NCBI GenBank assembly: GCA_041687675.1 | Contig: JAWLBM010000003.1 | Coordinates: 1-64,000 of the forward strand | Reading direction: 5' to 3' | DNA length: 64,000 nt | Source: JAWLBM01 sp041687675 | Lineage (GTDB): Bacteria; Pseudomonadota; Alphaproteobacteria; Rhizobiales; Pleomorphomonadaceae | Shown: in pieces, positions 15,382-24,527 of the stretch | Layout: every line of letters starts with the position of its first letter | How positions within the stretch are numbered: position 1 is the stretch's first letter | Position numbers and translations under genes: made by a program | Notes under the pieces: model-generated | The model's input: the letters and a program-made list of their open reading frames with translations, nothing else | What the model was told of the DNA's origin: nothing | Databases searched by the model: none

Positions 15382-17181
15382 TCACGTCTTCCTGTCGTCG
15401 CTCCCCGGGATCCAGCTGCCGAGGACCTGCTTGGTCGCCTGGCCGATGACGCCGGCGGTGTCGCTGTCGCCCTTCACCAGGCTGGAGGTGAAGTTGTAGG
15501 CCTGCGTCAGGGTGATGTGCGGCGGCAGCGGCGGCACGTTCGGGTCCGTCTTGACCTCGAGCACCGTGGGGCGGCCGGCCGACAGCGCCCGGTCCCAGGC
15601 CTCGCCGAGCCTCTCGGGATCGTCGCAGTAAATGCCCTCGAGTCCGATCAGCTCGGCGAACTTGTGGTAGGGCACGTTCGGGATGTCCTGGGTGGCCTCG
15701 AACTTCGGGTCGCCCTGCATCACCCGCTGCTCCCAGGTCACCTGGTTGAGGTCCTCGTTGTTGAAGACGCAGACCACGAAGGTGTGGTTCTGCCAGGTCC
15801 GCCAGTACTTCGCCGCGGTGATCAGCTCGGCCATGTTGTTCATCTGCATGGCGCCGTCGCCGACCAGCGCCACCACCGGCCGGTCCGGATGGGCGAACTT
15901 GGCGGCGATGGCATAGGGCACCGCCGCGCCCATCGAGGCGAGGCCGCCGGAGAGCGAGCCCATCATGCCGCGGCGGAGCTTCACGTCGCGGGCGTACCAG
16001 TTGGCGCAGGAGCCGGAGTCCGACGTGACGATGCAGCGGTCCGGCAGCCGCGGCGACAGCTCCCAGGCGACCCGCTGCGGATTGACCGGGTCGGCGGAGG
16101 CCATCGCCCGCTCCTCCAGCGTCTTCCACCACTCGGCGACGTTTGTCTCGATGCCCTCGCGCCAGGAGCGGTCGGTCTTGTGCTCGAGAAGCGGCAGCAG
16201 GAACCGCAGCGTCTCGGCCGCGTCGCCGACGAGGTTGACCTCCATGGGGTAGCGGATCGAGAGCATGCCGGGGTCGATGTCGATCTGCACGCCGCGGGCC
16301 TGGCCCTCCTTCGGCATGAACTCCGAATAGGGGAAGCCCGAGCCGATCATCAGCAGCGTGTCGCACTCCATCATCATGTCCCAGCTCGGCTTGGTGCCGA
16401 GCAGGCCGATCGAGCCCGTGACGTAGGGAAGGTCGTCGGGCAGCACGGCCTTGCCGAGCAGCGCCTTGGCGACGCCGGCGCCGAGCCGCTCGGCGAGGGC
16501 CTCGATCTCCGGCGTGGCGGCGAGCGCGCCGGCGCCGACGAGGATCGCGACCTTCCTGCCGGCGTTCAGCACCTCGGCCGCCTGCTTGAGGTCCTCCTCG
16601 CGCGGCACCACGCTCGGCGGTGCGTAGCCGATGCCGGAGTGGACGGTGCCGTGGGCGCGGGCCGGCGGCGCGTAGTCGAGTTCCTGCAGGTCGTTGGGCA
16701 TCACGATCGCGGTGACGCGGCGGCGGCCGAGGGCGATGCGCACGGCCCGGTCGATCAGGTGCCGGGTCTGTGCCGGGGTCGACGCCTGGTGGACGAAGTC
16801 GCCGGCGACGTCCTTGAACATGCTGGTGAGGTCGATCTCCTGCTGGTAGTGGCCGCCGATCGCGCCGCGCGCCTGCTGCCCGGTGATGGCGAGCACCGGC
16901 ATGTGGTCGAGGCGGGCGTCGTAGAGGCCGGTGATCAGGTGGCTGGCGCCGGGGCCCGAGGTGGCGAGGCAGACGCCGAGCTCGCCGCTGAACTTGGCGT
17001 AGGCCGAGGCCATGAACGCGGCCATCTCCTCGTGGCGGACCTGCACGAAGCGGAACTTGTCGCCGGCGCGCTGCAGCCCGCCGAGCAGGCCGTTGATGCC
17101 GTCGCCCGGGTAGCCGAAGATCGTCGTGACGCCCCATTCGCTGAGGCGCTGCCAGAAGAAGTCGCTGACGGTGTCGGCCAT
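15382..17181 (-). CDS. Thiamine-pyrophosphate enzyme (pyruvate oxidase/acetolactate synthase-like)
   Basis: A 599-residue ThDP enzyme of the PoxB/IlvB superfamily. The N-terminal pyrimidine-binding domain has the activating glutamate in VRHEEMAAFMASAYAKF near residue 51. The central domain has the fold VAILVGAGALAATPE. The C-terminal pyrophosphate domain has GDGAMQMNNMAEL and FNNEDLNQVTWE (the GDG...N metal motif) near 430-475. It lacks the long C-terminal membrane tail of E. coli PoxB. The substrate may be pyruvate or another 2-oxo acid; sequence alone does not decide between oxidative decarboxylation and carboligation. The next gene upstream is a GH15 enzyme on the same strand, about 110 bases away, so it is likely expressed from its own promoter. 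Confidence 0.85.
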   Translation of the reverse strand: MADTVSDFFWQRLSEWGVTTIFGYPGDGINGLLGGLQRAGDKFRFVQVRHEEMAAFMASAYAKFSGELGVCLATSGPGASHLITGLYDARLDHMPVLAITGQQARGAIGGHYQQEIDLTSMFKDVAGDFVHQASTPAQTRHLIDRAVRIALGRRRVTAIVMPNDLQELDYAPPARAHGTVHSGIGYAPPSVVPREEDLKQAAEVLNAGRKVAILVGAGALAATPEIEALAERLGAGVAKALLGKAVLPDDLPYVTGSIGLLGTKPSWDMMMECDTLLMIGSGFPYSEFMPKEGQARGVQIDIDPGMLSIRYPMEVNLVGDAAETLRFLLPLLEHKTDRSWREGIETNVAEWWKTLEERAMASADPVNPQRVAWELSPRLPDRCIVTSDSGSCANWYARDVKLRRGMMGSLSGGLASMGAAVPYAIAAKFAHPDRPVVALVGDGAMQMNNMAELITAAKYWRTWQNHTFVVCVFNNEDLNQVTWEQRVMQGDPKFEATQDIPNVPYHKFAELIGLEGIYCDDPERLGEAWDRALSAGRPTVLEVKTDPNVPPLPPHITLTQAYNFTSSLVKGDSDTAGVIGQATKQVLGSWIPGSDDRKT

Positions 17182-17291
17182 GATGCTGCTCCGCGGTTGG
17201 AATTCGGGCGAGGGTCGGGCGGCCGCTCGCCGGTCCCTGTCGGAACGGTCGGCGGGCGGTGCATGTTCCCCCCGACCCGCGAGGAACCGGA

Positions 17292-19166
17292 TCAGGCGGG
17301 TTGCGGCTCGGCCTCCTCCTCCCGTTCGCGCGGCGGCTCCTCCGGCACCCGCTCCGCCGGCGCGACGGCCCGGGCGAGGCGGAAGGCCGAGTCGACCAGC
17401 GCCATGTGGGAAAAGGCCTGGGGAAGGTTGCCGAGCTGCCGGCCGGAGCGGGGGTCGTACTCCTCCGCCATCAGGCCGAGGTCGTTGCGGATGGCGAGCA
17501 GCCGGTCGAACAGGCGCCGGGCGTCGTCCAGGCGGCCGGTCATCACATAGGCGTCGACCAGCCAGAAGCCGCAGGCGACGAAGGCCCCCTCCTCCCCGGA
17601 GAGGCCGTCGTTGGTCTCCTGCGGCCTATAGCGGTAGACGAACCCGTCCTCGACCAGGTCCTCCTCGATGGCGCGGACGGTGCCGAGGAAGCGCGGATCG
17701 TCCGGGCGCACGAATCCCAGCGTCGGCAGCAGCAGGAGGTTCGCATCGACCGCCGAGGCGTCGTAGGACTGCACGAAGCAGCCGCGGTGGGCGCTGAAGC
17801 CCTTCGCCATCACGTCGGCGCGGATCTCGTCGCGGACGCTGCACCAGCGGTCGACCGGCCCGGCGATCCCGAAGTCGCGGGCGCTGCGGATGCAGCGGTC
17901 GAAGGCGACCCAGGCCATCACCTTGGAGTAGGTGAAGTGGCGGCGGCCACTGCGCACCTCCCACATGCCCTCGTCGGGTTCGCGCCAGCGCGTCTCCAGG
18001 TCGTCGAGGAGTTCGACCTGCAGCCCCCAGGCGGCCTCGTTCTCGGGCAGGCCGCCGCGGCGGCCCTGGTGCAGCGCGTCCATCACCTCGCCGTAGACAT
18101 CGATCTGAAGCTGCTCCGTCGCCGCGTTGCCGACCCGCACCGGCCGCGAGCCGGCGTAGCCCGGAAGCCACGGCACCGCCCATTCGGCAAGCCGCCGCTC
18201 GCCGGCGACGCCGTACATGATCTGGATCTGGCCCGGGCTGCCGGCGACGGCGCGGAGCAGCCAGTCCCGCCAGGAACTGGCCTCGTCGAAATAGCCGGCG
18301 TTCATCAGCGTCAGCAGCGTCATGGTGGCGTCGCGCAGCCAGCAGTAGCGGTAGTCCCAGTTGCGCTCGCCGCCGATCCGCTCGGGAAGCGAGGTGGTCG
18401 CCGCCGCGACGATGCCGCCGGTCGGCGCGTAGGTCAGCGCCTTCAGGGTGATCAGCGAGCGGACCACCGCCTGGGCGACCTCGGGGCCGAGCGCCTCGCA
18501 GATCTCGATCCGGTGGCCGCAGAGGCGCGCCCAATGCGACCAGAAGTCCTCGGTCTCCCGAAGCGCCTCGTTCGGATTGATCCGGTTCGGCAGCGGCGCG
18601 AAGGAGGAGCCGTAGGTGAAGACGAAGGGCACCACCTGCCCGGCCTCCACCTCGAATTCGGCGACGCTGTGGAGATCCTCGCCGCGCACCTGCACCGGGG
18701 TGCGCAGGATGGTCATGTCCGGCCCTGCGACCGCCTGCAGCACGGTGCTGCCGTCGTCCTTGTCGTCGAGGCGGCGCACCCAGGGCACGACGCTGCCGTA
18801 GCCGAAGCGGATCACCAGTTCCATCCGCATCGCCACCCGGCCGCGCTCGCCGCGCACCAGGCGGACCACGTCGGCGTTCTCGCCGCGCGGCGGCATGAAG
18901 TCGATGAGGGTGACGGCCCCGTCGTCCGTCTCGAAGCGGCTCTCCAGGATCAGCGTCCCGGGACGGTAGCGCCGCGAGGCCGCGATGCCGCCGTCCTTCG
19001 GGCCGATGAGGAAGCGGCCGTGCTCGCGGTCGCCGAGCAGCGCCCCGAAGGTGCTGTCGCTGTCGAAGCGCGGCCAGCACAGCCAGTCGACGGACCCGTC
19101 GAGGCCGACGAGGGCCGCCGTCTGGCAGTCGCCGATCAGGCCGTAGCTCTCGATGGGCCGCCCCAT
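17292..19166 (-). CDS. Glycoside hydrolase family 15 protein (glucoamylase/trehalase-like)
   Basis: A 624-residue cytoplasmic GH15 enzyme. It has the trehalase-like N-terminal beta domain (IGDCQTAALVGLDGSVDWL) and then the (alpha/alpha)6 barrel. The substrate-site motif NWDYRYCWLRDA lies near residue 270, a catalytic acidic site may be DEGMWEVR near 400, and the second glutamate is GEEGAFVACGFWLVD near 525. The family hydrolyses alpha-glucosidic bonds in glucans or trehalose with inversion. No signal peptide is seen, so it should act on internal sugar. The last 25 residues are Glu/Arg/Pro-rich. It sits four bases downstream of the PPC/DUF296 gene in an apparent operon, an unusual partner. Confidence 0.9.
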   Translation of the reverse strand: MGRPIESYGLIGDCQTAALVGLDGSVDWLCWPRFDSDSTFGALLGDREHGRFLIGPKDGGIAASRRYRPGTLILESRFETDDGAVTLIDFMPPRGENADVVRLVRGERGRVAMRMELVIRFGYGSVVPWVRRLDDKDDGSTVLQAVAGPDMTILRTPVQVRGEDLHSVAEFEVEAGQVVPFVFTYGSSFAPLPNRINPNEALRETEDFWSHWARLCGHRIEICEALGPEVAQAVVRSLITLKALTYAPTGGIVAAATTSLPERIGGERNWDYRYCWLRDATMTLLTLMNAGYFDEASSWRDWLLRAVAGSPGQIQIMYGVAGERRLAEWAVPWLPGYAGSRPVRVGNAATEQLQIDVYGEVMDALHQGRRGGLPENEAAWGLQVELLDDLETRWREPDEGMWEVRSGRRHFTYSKVMAWVAFDRCIRSARDFGIAGPVDRWCSVRDEIRADVMAKGFSAHRGCFVQSYDASAVDANLLLLPTLGFVRPDDPRFLGTVRAIEEDLVEDGFVYRYRPQETNDGLSGEEGAFVACGFWLVDAYVMTGRLDDARRLFDRLLAIRNDLGLMAEEYDPRSGRQLGNLPQAFSHMALVDSAFRLARAVAPAERVPEEPPREREEEAEPQPA

Positions 19167-19169
19167 CGC

Positions 19170-19607
19170 TCAGAGCCGGATCAGGTTGAGGCCCGTCTCC
19201 GGGTCCTTCTTGCGGCGAAGGTGCGGCGCCGCCTCGGTGACGATGACCTCGAGCGTCGGCCGCACGATCCCGCTCTCGAGGTGCCCGGCGATCGCCGACC
19301 CGTCCCGACGTCCGAGGACGAGATGCACGTGCAGCGCCGGGTCGCCCGCATCGTCGACGCCGATGTCGCCGAGCATGGAGGCAACCTCCACCTGCTCGTC
19401 GACGGGGATCCTGTCGTACGCCTTCCGCTCCCAGTCGAAGTAGGTCACGACCGCGCGCTCGAAGGCGCCGATGGCGGTGATCTGGGCGCCGTTGAGGCCC
19501 TCCTCGCGGGCGAAGCGCTTCAGGCACTCCATCGCCTCGTCGCCGCGGTCCATCACCACCGCGAAGGTCCTGAGGCCGGCGTGCTCGTGCAAGAGGGTGC
19601 TGCGCAT
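19170..19607 (-). CDS. PPC/DUF296 domain protein
   Basis: A 145-residue protein that is almost entirely a PPC (DUF296) domain. The metal-binding histidines are in ALHVHLVLGRRDGSAIAGHL near residues 92-110. The front carries ITAIGAFERAVVTYFDW, which matches the family's glycine-rich strand pair. Plant members attach the domain to AT-hooks and bind DNA; stand-alone bacterial members are trimers of unknown role. No AT-hook is present here, so DNA binding should not be assumed. It precedes the GH15 gene by three bases, suggesting co-expression. Confidence 0.88.
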   Translation of the reverse strand: MRSTLLHEHAGLRTFAVVMDRGDEAMECLKRFAREEGLNGAQITAIGAFERAVVTYFDWERKAYDRIPVDEQVEVASMLGDIGVDDAGDPALHVHLVLGRRDGSAIAGHLESGIVRPTLEVIVTEAAPHLRRKKDPETGLNLIRL

Positions 19608-19646
19608 GGCGTCCTCCTTCTCTGTCCGCGTTGTCGTGCTCCAGGT

Positions 19647-22600
19647 TCAACGATGCCCGGGCCGGTCCGTTCCGTGGCCGGTCTTGACGAGGTCGCGCAG
19701 CGCCTCGGCGACATGGCGGGTGCGACGGCCGGTTCCCTGCTCGATCTGCTCGCGGCAGCTGAAGCCGTCGGCGAGGATGGCGGTCGCCTCGTCCTGGCCG
19801 CGGACCATCGGCAGGATCACCCGCTCGCCGGCGGCGAGCCCCACCTCGTAGGTCTTCTCGGCGAAGCCGAAGGAGCCGGCCATGCCGCAGCAGCCGGAGG
19901 GCGCGAACTCGGCGTCGATCCCCATGGCGGCGAGCAGGCGCTGCTCGCCCTCGCCGCCGATGATGGCGTGGTGGTTGCAGTGGACCTGCACCAGCGCCCG
20001 GCGCTCGCCGGCCGGCTCGAGGTCCAGCCGGTCGAGGCGGTCGGCCATGAAGTCGGCGAAGAGGTGGGTCTGCTCCGACAGTCGCCGCGCCTTGGCGTCG
20101 TCGGGGAAGAGGTTGACGAGTTCGTCCTTGAAGGCGGCGACGCAGGCGGGCTCGAGGCCGACCATCGGCGTGCCGGCCTCGATCACAGGGTCCAGCACCG
20201 AGAGCGTCTGCCGCCACAGGCGCTTGGCGGTGTCGAGCATGCCCTCGTCGTAGAGCGGGCGGCCGCAGCAGAGCGGCCGGCGCGGGATCGACACGGCGTA
20301 GCCGGCGGCCTCGAGCACCTCCACGGCGGCGACGGCGGTCTCCGGCCGGAAGAAGTTGTTGAAGGTGTCCGGCCAGAGCACGACCGGCTCCCGCCCCTCG
20401 GCCGGCGGCCTGACGCGGGTGTCGAACCAGTCGCCGAAGGTGCGGCGGGCAAAGCGCGGCATCTCCCGCTCGGGCGCGATGCCGCCGATCTTCTTCAGCA
20501 GCCTGCCGATCCCGGGCGCGCCGAGGGCGCGGTTGACGAGGTTCGGGGTCTTCGAGGCCGCCCGCGCCCACCAGTAGATGAGGCCCATGGAGTAGGCCGA
20601 CCGGGGCCTCAGGCGGTTCCGGTAGTAGTGCGAGCGGAACTCGGCCTTGTAGGTGGCCATGTCGACGTTGACCGGGCAGTCGCTCTTGCAGCCCTTGCAG
20701 GCGAGGCAGAGCTTGAGGGCGTCCTCCACCTCGTCGCTCTTCCAGCCGTCGTCGATGGCGCCGCCGTGCACCATCTCGAACAGCATCCGGGCCCGGCCGC
20801 GGGTGGAGTGCTTCTCCTCGAGGGTGACCATGTAGGAGGGGCACATCACCTGCCCGTCGCTGCTCGGCCGGCGGCACTTGCCGACCCCGACGCAGCGCTC
20901 GGCGGCGCCGGCGAAGCCGCCGTCTTCCTGGAAGGCGAAGTGGGTGTGAAGCTCCGGCGGCCGGTAGGACGGGCCGAGCCGCAGGTTCGAGGAAATCGGG
21001 TAGGGGTCGACCACCTTGCCCGGGTTCATCCGGTTGCCGGGATCGAAGATCCGCTTGAACTCGCGGAAGGCCTCGATGATTTCCGGCCCGTACATCCTCT
21101 CCAGCAGTTCGCCCCTGGCCTGGCCGTCGCCGTGCTCGCCGGAGAGCGAGCCGCCAAGCGAGATCACCAGGTCCGCGGCCTCGTCGAGGAACTTCCGCCA
21201 GGCGACGATGCCCTCCTCGCTCTTCAGGTCGTAGCTGATCCGGGCGTGGACCAGGCCGTCGCCGAAGTGGCCGTAGAGGGGCGAGACGTAGCCGTATTTG
21301 TCTAGGAGCTTCTTGAAGCCGCGCAGGTAGTCGGCAAGCCTCTCGCGCGGCACCGCCGTGTCCTCCCAGCCCTCCCAGGTCTCCGGCCGGTCCGGCACGT
21401 AGGCGCTGCCGGGGAGGCCGGCCTCGCGGATCCTCCAGATCCGCTGCTGCCGCGCTTGGCGGCGGACGAGCCTGGCCTCGTGGTGGCCCCGGTTGCCGAG
21501 CGCCTTGCGCAATCCCTCGGCCTTCCCTGCCGCCTCCTCCCCGGTCCGGCCGGCGAACTCGACCACAAGCCAGTTGCTGCCCTCGGGCAGCAGCTTCAGG
21601 TCGTCGACGTTGAGGTGCTTGCGCTTCATCGAGTCGACGAGGAAATCGTCGATTCCCTCGCAGCCGACCGGGCCGTGCTCCAGCACCATCGGCACCAGTT
21701 CCGCCGCCTCGACGATGTCGTCGACGCCGATGATGAGGAGCACCCGCTCGGGCTCGTGCTCGACCAGCCGGAGGTCGGCGGAGAGCACGGTGACCAGCGT
21801 GCCCTCGGTGCCGACCAGCGCCTTGGCGACGTCGAAGCCGTGCTCGGGGTTGAGCTTGTCGAGGTCGGCGTAGCCGGACACGCGGCGGGGAATGTCCGGG
21901 TAGGCCGCCCGGATCCGGGGGCCCCAGCGCCGGCGGAAGGCGTCCATTTCCCGGTAGATCTCGGCGAGGCGGCCGCCGCGCTCCTGGATCGCCCGGAACG
22001 CCTCGTCGGACGTCTTGCCGGCGGTGAAGCGGACCCCGTCGTAGGTGACCACGTCGAGCGCCTCGACGTTGTCGGCGGTGCGGCCGGTCTGGACCGAGTG
22101 CACGCCGCAGGAGTTGTTGCCGATCATGCCGCCGAGGGTGTTGTGGTCGTGCGTCGCCGGGTCCGGCCCGAAGGTGAGCCCGTGCGCCTCGGCCTCGTGG
22201 CGCAGGACGTCGAGGACGCAGCCGGGCTCCACCCGGGCGCGCCGGGCGCCGGGGTCGATGTCGAGGACGCGGCGGAGGTACTTGGAGAAGTCGAACACCA
22301 CGGCGGTGTTGCAGGTCTGGCCGGCGAGCGAGGTGCCGCCGCCGCGCATGGTCACCGGCGCGTCGTGGCGGCGGCAGACCTCGAGGGCCCTGACCACGTC
22401 CTCCGCGCTCCGCGGCACCACCACCCCGATCGGCACTTGGCGGTAGTTGGAGCTGTCGGTCGAGTAGAGCGCGCGGTCGCCGGCGCCGAAGCGGACCTCG
22501 CCGGAGATCGCCGCGGCGAGGTCGCGGGCGATCTCCCCGGCGGCATCGTGCCCGTCGGTCCAGGCGTCGACGACCCGGCCGTTCGGCGCGCGGTCCTCGT

Positions 22601-22649
22601 GTCGCCCGCGGGGAGCCTCGGGGCGGGGGTCGGTCTCGCTGACGGACAT
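19647..22649 (-). CDS. D-lactate dehydrogenase-like FAD/4Fe-4S fusion oxidoreductase
   Basis: A 1000-residue fusion of a GlcD-like FAD enzyme and a GlcF-like iron-sulfur part, the layout of respiratory D-2-hydroxyacid dehydrogenases. The FAD_binding_4 domain spans about 60-240 (MRGGGTSLAGQTCN and LGGMIGNNSCG), with a FAD-oxidase C-terminal domain to about 580. Two 4Fe-4S motifs follow: CVGVGKCRRPSSDGQVMCPS near 600 and CLACKGCKSDCPVNVD near 655. Two CCG domains occur later (LCCGRPLYDEG and SGCCGMAGSFG). Electrons from a 2-hydroxy acid (D-lactate, or a sugar-acid breakdown product) would pass to quinone at the inner membrane. The start follows a GAGAGGAA site. The enolase-family gene is 29 bases upstream, so both may handle one sugar-acid route. 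Confidence 0.9.
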   Translation of the reverse strand: MSVSETDPRPEAPRGRHEDRAPNGRVVDAWTDGHDAAGEIARDLAAAISGEVRFGAGDRALYSTDSSNYRQVPIGVVVPRSAEDVVRALEVCRRHDAPVTMRGGGTSLAGQTCNTAVVFDFSKYLRRVLDIDPGARRARVEPGCVLDVLRHEAEAHGLTFGPDPATHDHNTLGGMIGNNSCGVHSVQTGRTADNVEALDVVTYDGVRFTAGKTSDEAFRAIQERGGRLAEIYREMDAFRRRWGPRIRAAYPDIPRRVSGYADLDKLNPEHGFDVAKALVGTEGTLVTVLSADLRLVEHEPERVLLIIGVDDIVEAAELVPMVLEHGPVGCEGIDDFLVDSMKRKHLNVDDLKLLPEGSNWLVVEFAGRTGEEAAGKAEGLRKALGNRGHHEARLVRRQARQQRIWRIREAGLPGSAYVPDRPETWEGWEDTAVPRERLADYLRGFKKLLDKYGYVSPLYGHFGDGLVHARISYDLKSEEGIVAWRKFLDEAADLVISLGGSLSGEHGDGQARGELLERMYGPEIIEAFREFKRIFDPGNRMNPGKVVDPYPISSNLRLGPSYRPPELHTHFAFQEDGGFAGAAERCVGVGKCRRPSSDGQVMCPSYMVTLEEKHSTRGRARMLFEMVHGGAIDDGWKSDEVEDALKLCLACKGCKSDCPVNVDMATYKAEFRSHYYRNRLRPRSAYSMGLIYWWARAASKTPNLVNRALGAPGIGRLLKKIGGIAPEREMPRFARRTFGDWFDTRVRPPAEGREPVVLWPDTFNNFFRPETAVAAVEVLEAAGYAVSIPRRPLCCGRPLYDEGMLDTAKRLWRQTLSVLDPVIEAGTPMVGLEPACVAAFKDELVNLFPDDAKARRLSEQTHLFADFMADRLDRLDLEPAGERRALVQVHCNHHAIIGGEGEQRLLAAMGIDAEFAPSGCCGMAGSFGFAEKTYEVGLAAGERVILPMVRGQDEATAILADGFSCREQIEQGTGRRTRHVAEALRDLVKTGHGTDRPGHR

Positions 22650-22678
22650 GGCGGTTCCTCTCTCGTGACGAGAGCGGT

Positions 22679-23770
22679 TCAGACGGCGAAAGGTTCCGCG
22701 TCCGCCTGGCGGAAGGAGAGGCCGTTGCCGGGGCGCGCGAGATCGGGCCGGATCATCCCGTCCGCGGGCTCCGGGGCGCCGTCGAACAGCGAGCGCTCGA
22801 TCCGGACATGGTCGTGGAACCACTCGACGTTCCTGAGGTTCGGGGCGGCGCAGCAGACCGGCAGGTGGAGCGCCGGCGCGGTGTGCGCCGAGACCGGCAG
22901 GCCGGCCGCCTCGGCGAGCGCCGCGGCCCTCAGGAAGCCGGTGTAGCCGAGGCAGCGGGTGGCGTCGGCCTGGAGCACGTCAACGGCCCCGGCGGCGATC
23001 ATCCGGGCGAAGTAGGCCGGCTCCCAGCCGTATTCGCCGGCGGTGATCTCGATCGGGGCGGGCGCCCGGTCCCGCATCAGCCGCAGGCCGTCGAGGTCGT
23101 CGCTGGAGACCGGTTCCTCGAACCAGCCGACGCCGAGGTCGGCGGCGATCTCGGCAATGACCAGCGCCTGCTTGCGGTCGAGCGCGCCGTTGGCGTCGAT
23201 CATCAGCTCGACGTCGTCGCCGACCGCCTCCCGCGCCGCCTCCATGCGGGCGGGGTCGCGCCCGGGCTCGGCGCCGATCTTCATCTTCACCGCCCGGCAG
23301 CCCTCCCGCTCGGCCCAGCCGGACAGCTGGGCGGCGAGGCGGTCGTCGGAGTAGCTGGTGAAGCCGCCGCTGCCGTAGATGGGAACGGCGTCCCGCGCCA
23401 TCCCGAGGAGGGCGGCGAGCGGCTGGCCGAGCAGCCGGGCCTTGAGGTCCCAAAGGGCTGTCTCCACCGCCGAGATCGCGCCGGCCGTGATGCCGCGGGA
23501 GCCCATGTTGCGGACCTCGGCCCGCATCACGTCGAAATGGAGGGGAATCGCCATCGGGTCGCCGCCCTCGACCAGCGGCGCCAGCACGCGCCGGGCGAGG
23601 TCCGCGGCCGCCGCGTCGCTGTAGGTGTAGCCGAGGCCGGTGCAGCCGCCGGCCTCGACCTCGACGACGACCAGCGTGGTGGCGTCCCAGGCGTGGGTGC
23701 CGTCGGCTTCCGGCGCGTCCGTCGGCAGCCGGAAGGCGCGGGCGCGGATGGAACGGATCGATTCGCTCAT
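22679..23770 (-). CDS. Enolase-superfamily (mandelate racemase/muconate lactonizing) enzyme
   Basis: A 363-residue enolase-superfamily protein. The barrel lysine pair is in AVKMKIG near residues 161-163. Metal ligands appear at LMIDANG near 191, WFEEP near 217 and ITAGEYGWEP near 245, and a histidine at SAHTAPALH near 293 replaces the second lysine of the MLE type. The Lys/His pairing is that of mandelate-racemase-like enzymes, which dehydrate acid sugars. No specific acid can be named. It lies directly before the D-lactate-dehydrogenase-like gene in the same direction, which fits dehydration of a sugar acid followed later by oxidation of a hydroxy acid. Confidence 0.87.
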   Translation of the reverse strand: MSESIRSIRARAFRLPTDAPEADGTHAWDATTLVVVEVEAGGCTGLGYTYSDAAAADLARRVLAPLVEGGDPMAIPLHFDVMRAEVRNMGSRGITAGAISAVETALWDLKARLLGQPLAALLGMARDAVPIYGSGGFTSYSDDRLAAQLSGWAEREGCRAVKMKIGAEPGRDPARMEAAREAVGDDVELMIDANGALDRKQALVIAEIAADLGVGWFEEPVSSDDLDGLRLMRDRAPAPIEITAGEYGWEPAYFARMIAAGAVDVLQADATRCLGYTGFLRAAALAEAAGLPVSAHTAPALHLPVCCAAPNLRNVEWFHDHVRIERSLFDGAPEPADGMIRPDLARPGNGLSFRQADAEPFAV

Positions 23771-23788
23771 GCCCCGCCCAACACGGAA

Positions 23789-23816
23789 GCGGGCGGCCGG
23801 TTCCCCGGCCGCCCGC
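23789..23816 (-). terminator. Strong hairpin between DUF2934 and enolase-family genes
   Basis: Twelve perfectly paired GC-rich bases (GCGGGCGGCCGG and its complement) with a TTCC loop lie past the stop of the DUF2934 gene. The base run after the stem on the minus strand has few Ts, so it could be a terminator or an mRNA-protecting stem. Confidence 0.45.
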
Positions 23817-23846
23817 CGCCTCCGTTCGGCTCACCCGGCGCCCGGC

Positions 23847-24212
23847 TCAGATCTCCTCGCCGCCCGGGTCGACCGGGTGCTCCGCGTGTCCGCGTGTCTT
23901 GCCGGTGTCCCCGGTCGACAGCGGCCGCTGGTCGGCGACGTCGGCGGCCGCCTGGAGCTCCGGGCCCTCGGGGTTGCCGCCCTGGTCGGTCAGGGTCGGG
24001 AACTCGCCCTGGTTCTCGTGCATGAGTTCCGGCTCGCCGTTCTCGTCGCCGGCGCCGGCGAGCGGGCGCACCGGCGGCCCGCCCGCGTCCTCGAGGGCGA
24101 CGATCTCGCGCGCCTCGTCCCAGTGCTCCTGGTGGCGGCCGTGCGGACGGCCCTCCGATTCCCAGATCTCGTGCGCTTTCGCGCGGATCCGCTGCTCGTT
24201 CGGATCGGACAT
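23847..24212 (-). CDS. DUF2934 domain protein with disordered tail
   Basis: A 121-residue soluble protein. The N-terminal 35 residues match DUF2934 (IRAKAHEIWESEGRPHGRHQ, then EHWDEA). The rest is Gly/Pro/Glu-rich and probably unfolded. DUF2934 is a short helical motif in many alphaproteobacterial small proteins and has no proven role. I chose the second ATG because GGAAAG lies about ten bases before it; the first ATG, five codons earlier, has no good site. A paralogue with the same head and a different tail is at 51098-51403. Confidence 0.75.
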   Translation of the reverse strand: MSDPNEQRIRAKAHEIWESEGRPHGRHQEHWDEAREIVALEDAGGPPVRPLAGAGDENGEPELMHENQGEFPTLTDQGGNPEGPELQAAADVADQRPLSTGDTGKTRGHAEHPVDPGGEEI

Positions 24213-24265
24213 GTTGCTGCTTTCCATCCTGCTGTCGTGCCCAGGGGAGAGTCTTGCCGCGCGGT

Positions 24266-24472
24266 TCACCAGCGCAGCACGACCACCGTGTCCTCGCCGT
24301 TCTCGAGCTCGATGTCCTCGGTCTCGTCGTCGGCGTTCTCGCGGACGCGTGCGCTCTCCACCACCTCGATGTCGGCGAGCGTGGTGCCGAACGCCTCCTC
24401 GAATTCGGCGATGCACACCACGGCATCGTCCGGCACGGACTTGAGGCGGTCCTTCAGTTCCTTGAGTTTCAT
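24266..24472 (-). CDS. Small acidic protein of unknown function
   Basis: A 68-residue acidic protein with no signal or membrane span. It starts with a helical basic/acidic stretch (MKLKELKDRLKSVPDDAVVC) and ends in a beta-like Glu/Asp-rich part (ENGEDTVVVLRW). An AAGGAGAG site lies before the ATG, which supports it as a real gene. It sits between the GMC oxidoreductase gene and the DUF2934 gene on the same strand with about 55 bases on each side. I do not recognise a family; the first half resembles small proteins that control uptake or degradation of partners only in being short and helical. Confidence 0.6.
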   Translation of the reverse strand: MKLKELKDRLKSVPDDAVVCIAEFEEAFGTTLADIEVVESARVRENADDETEDIELENGEDTVVVLRW

Positions 24473-24527
24473 CGCGGCTCTCCTTCGCCGCTGGAAACCG
24501 ATGGCGGGGCGAGCCGGTTCCCTCGGC

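Noticed and set aside
17259..21305. Plus-strand open frame of about 1350 codons opposite the GH15 and dehydrogenase genes
   Set aside because: Shadow of real minus-strand genes; no domain, no ribosome site, and residue use typical of high-GC antisense.
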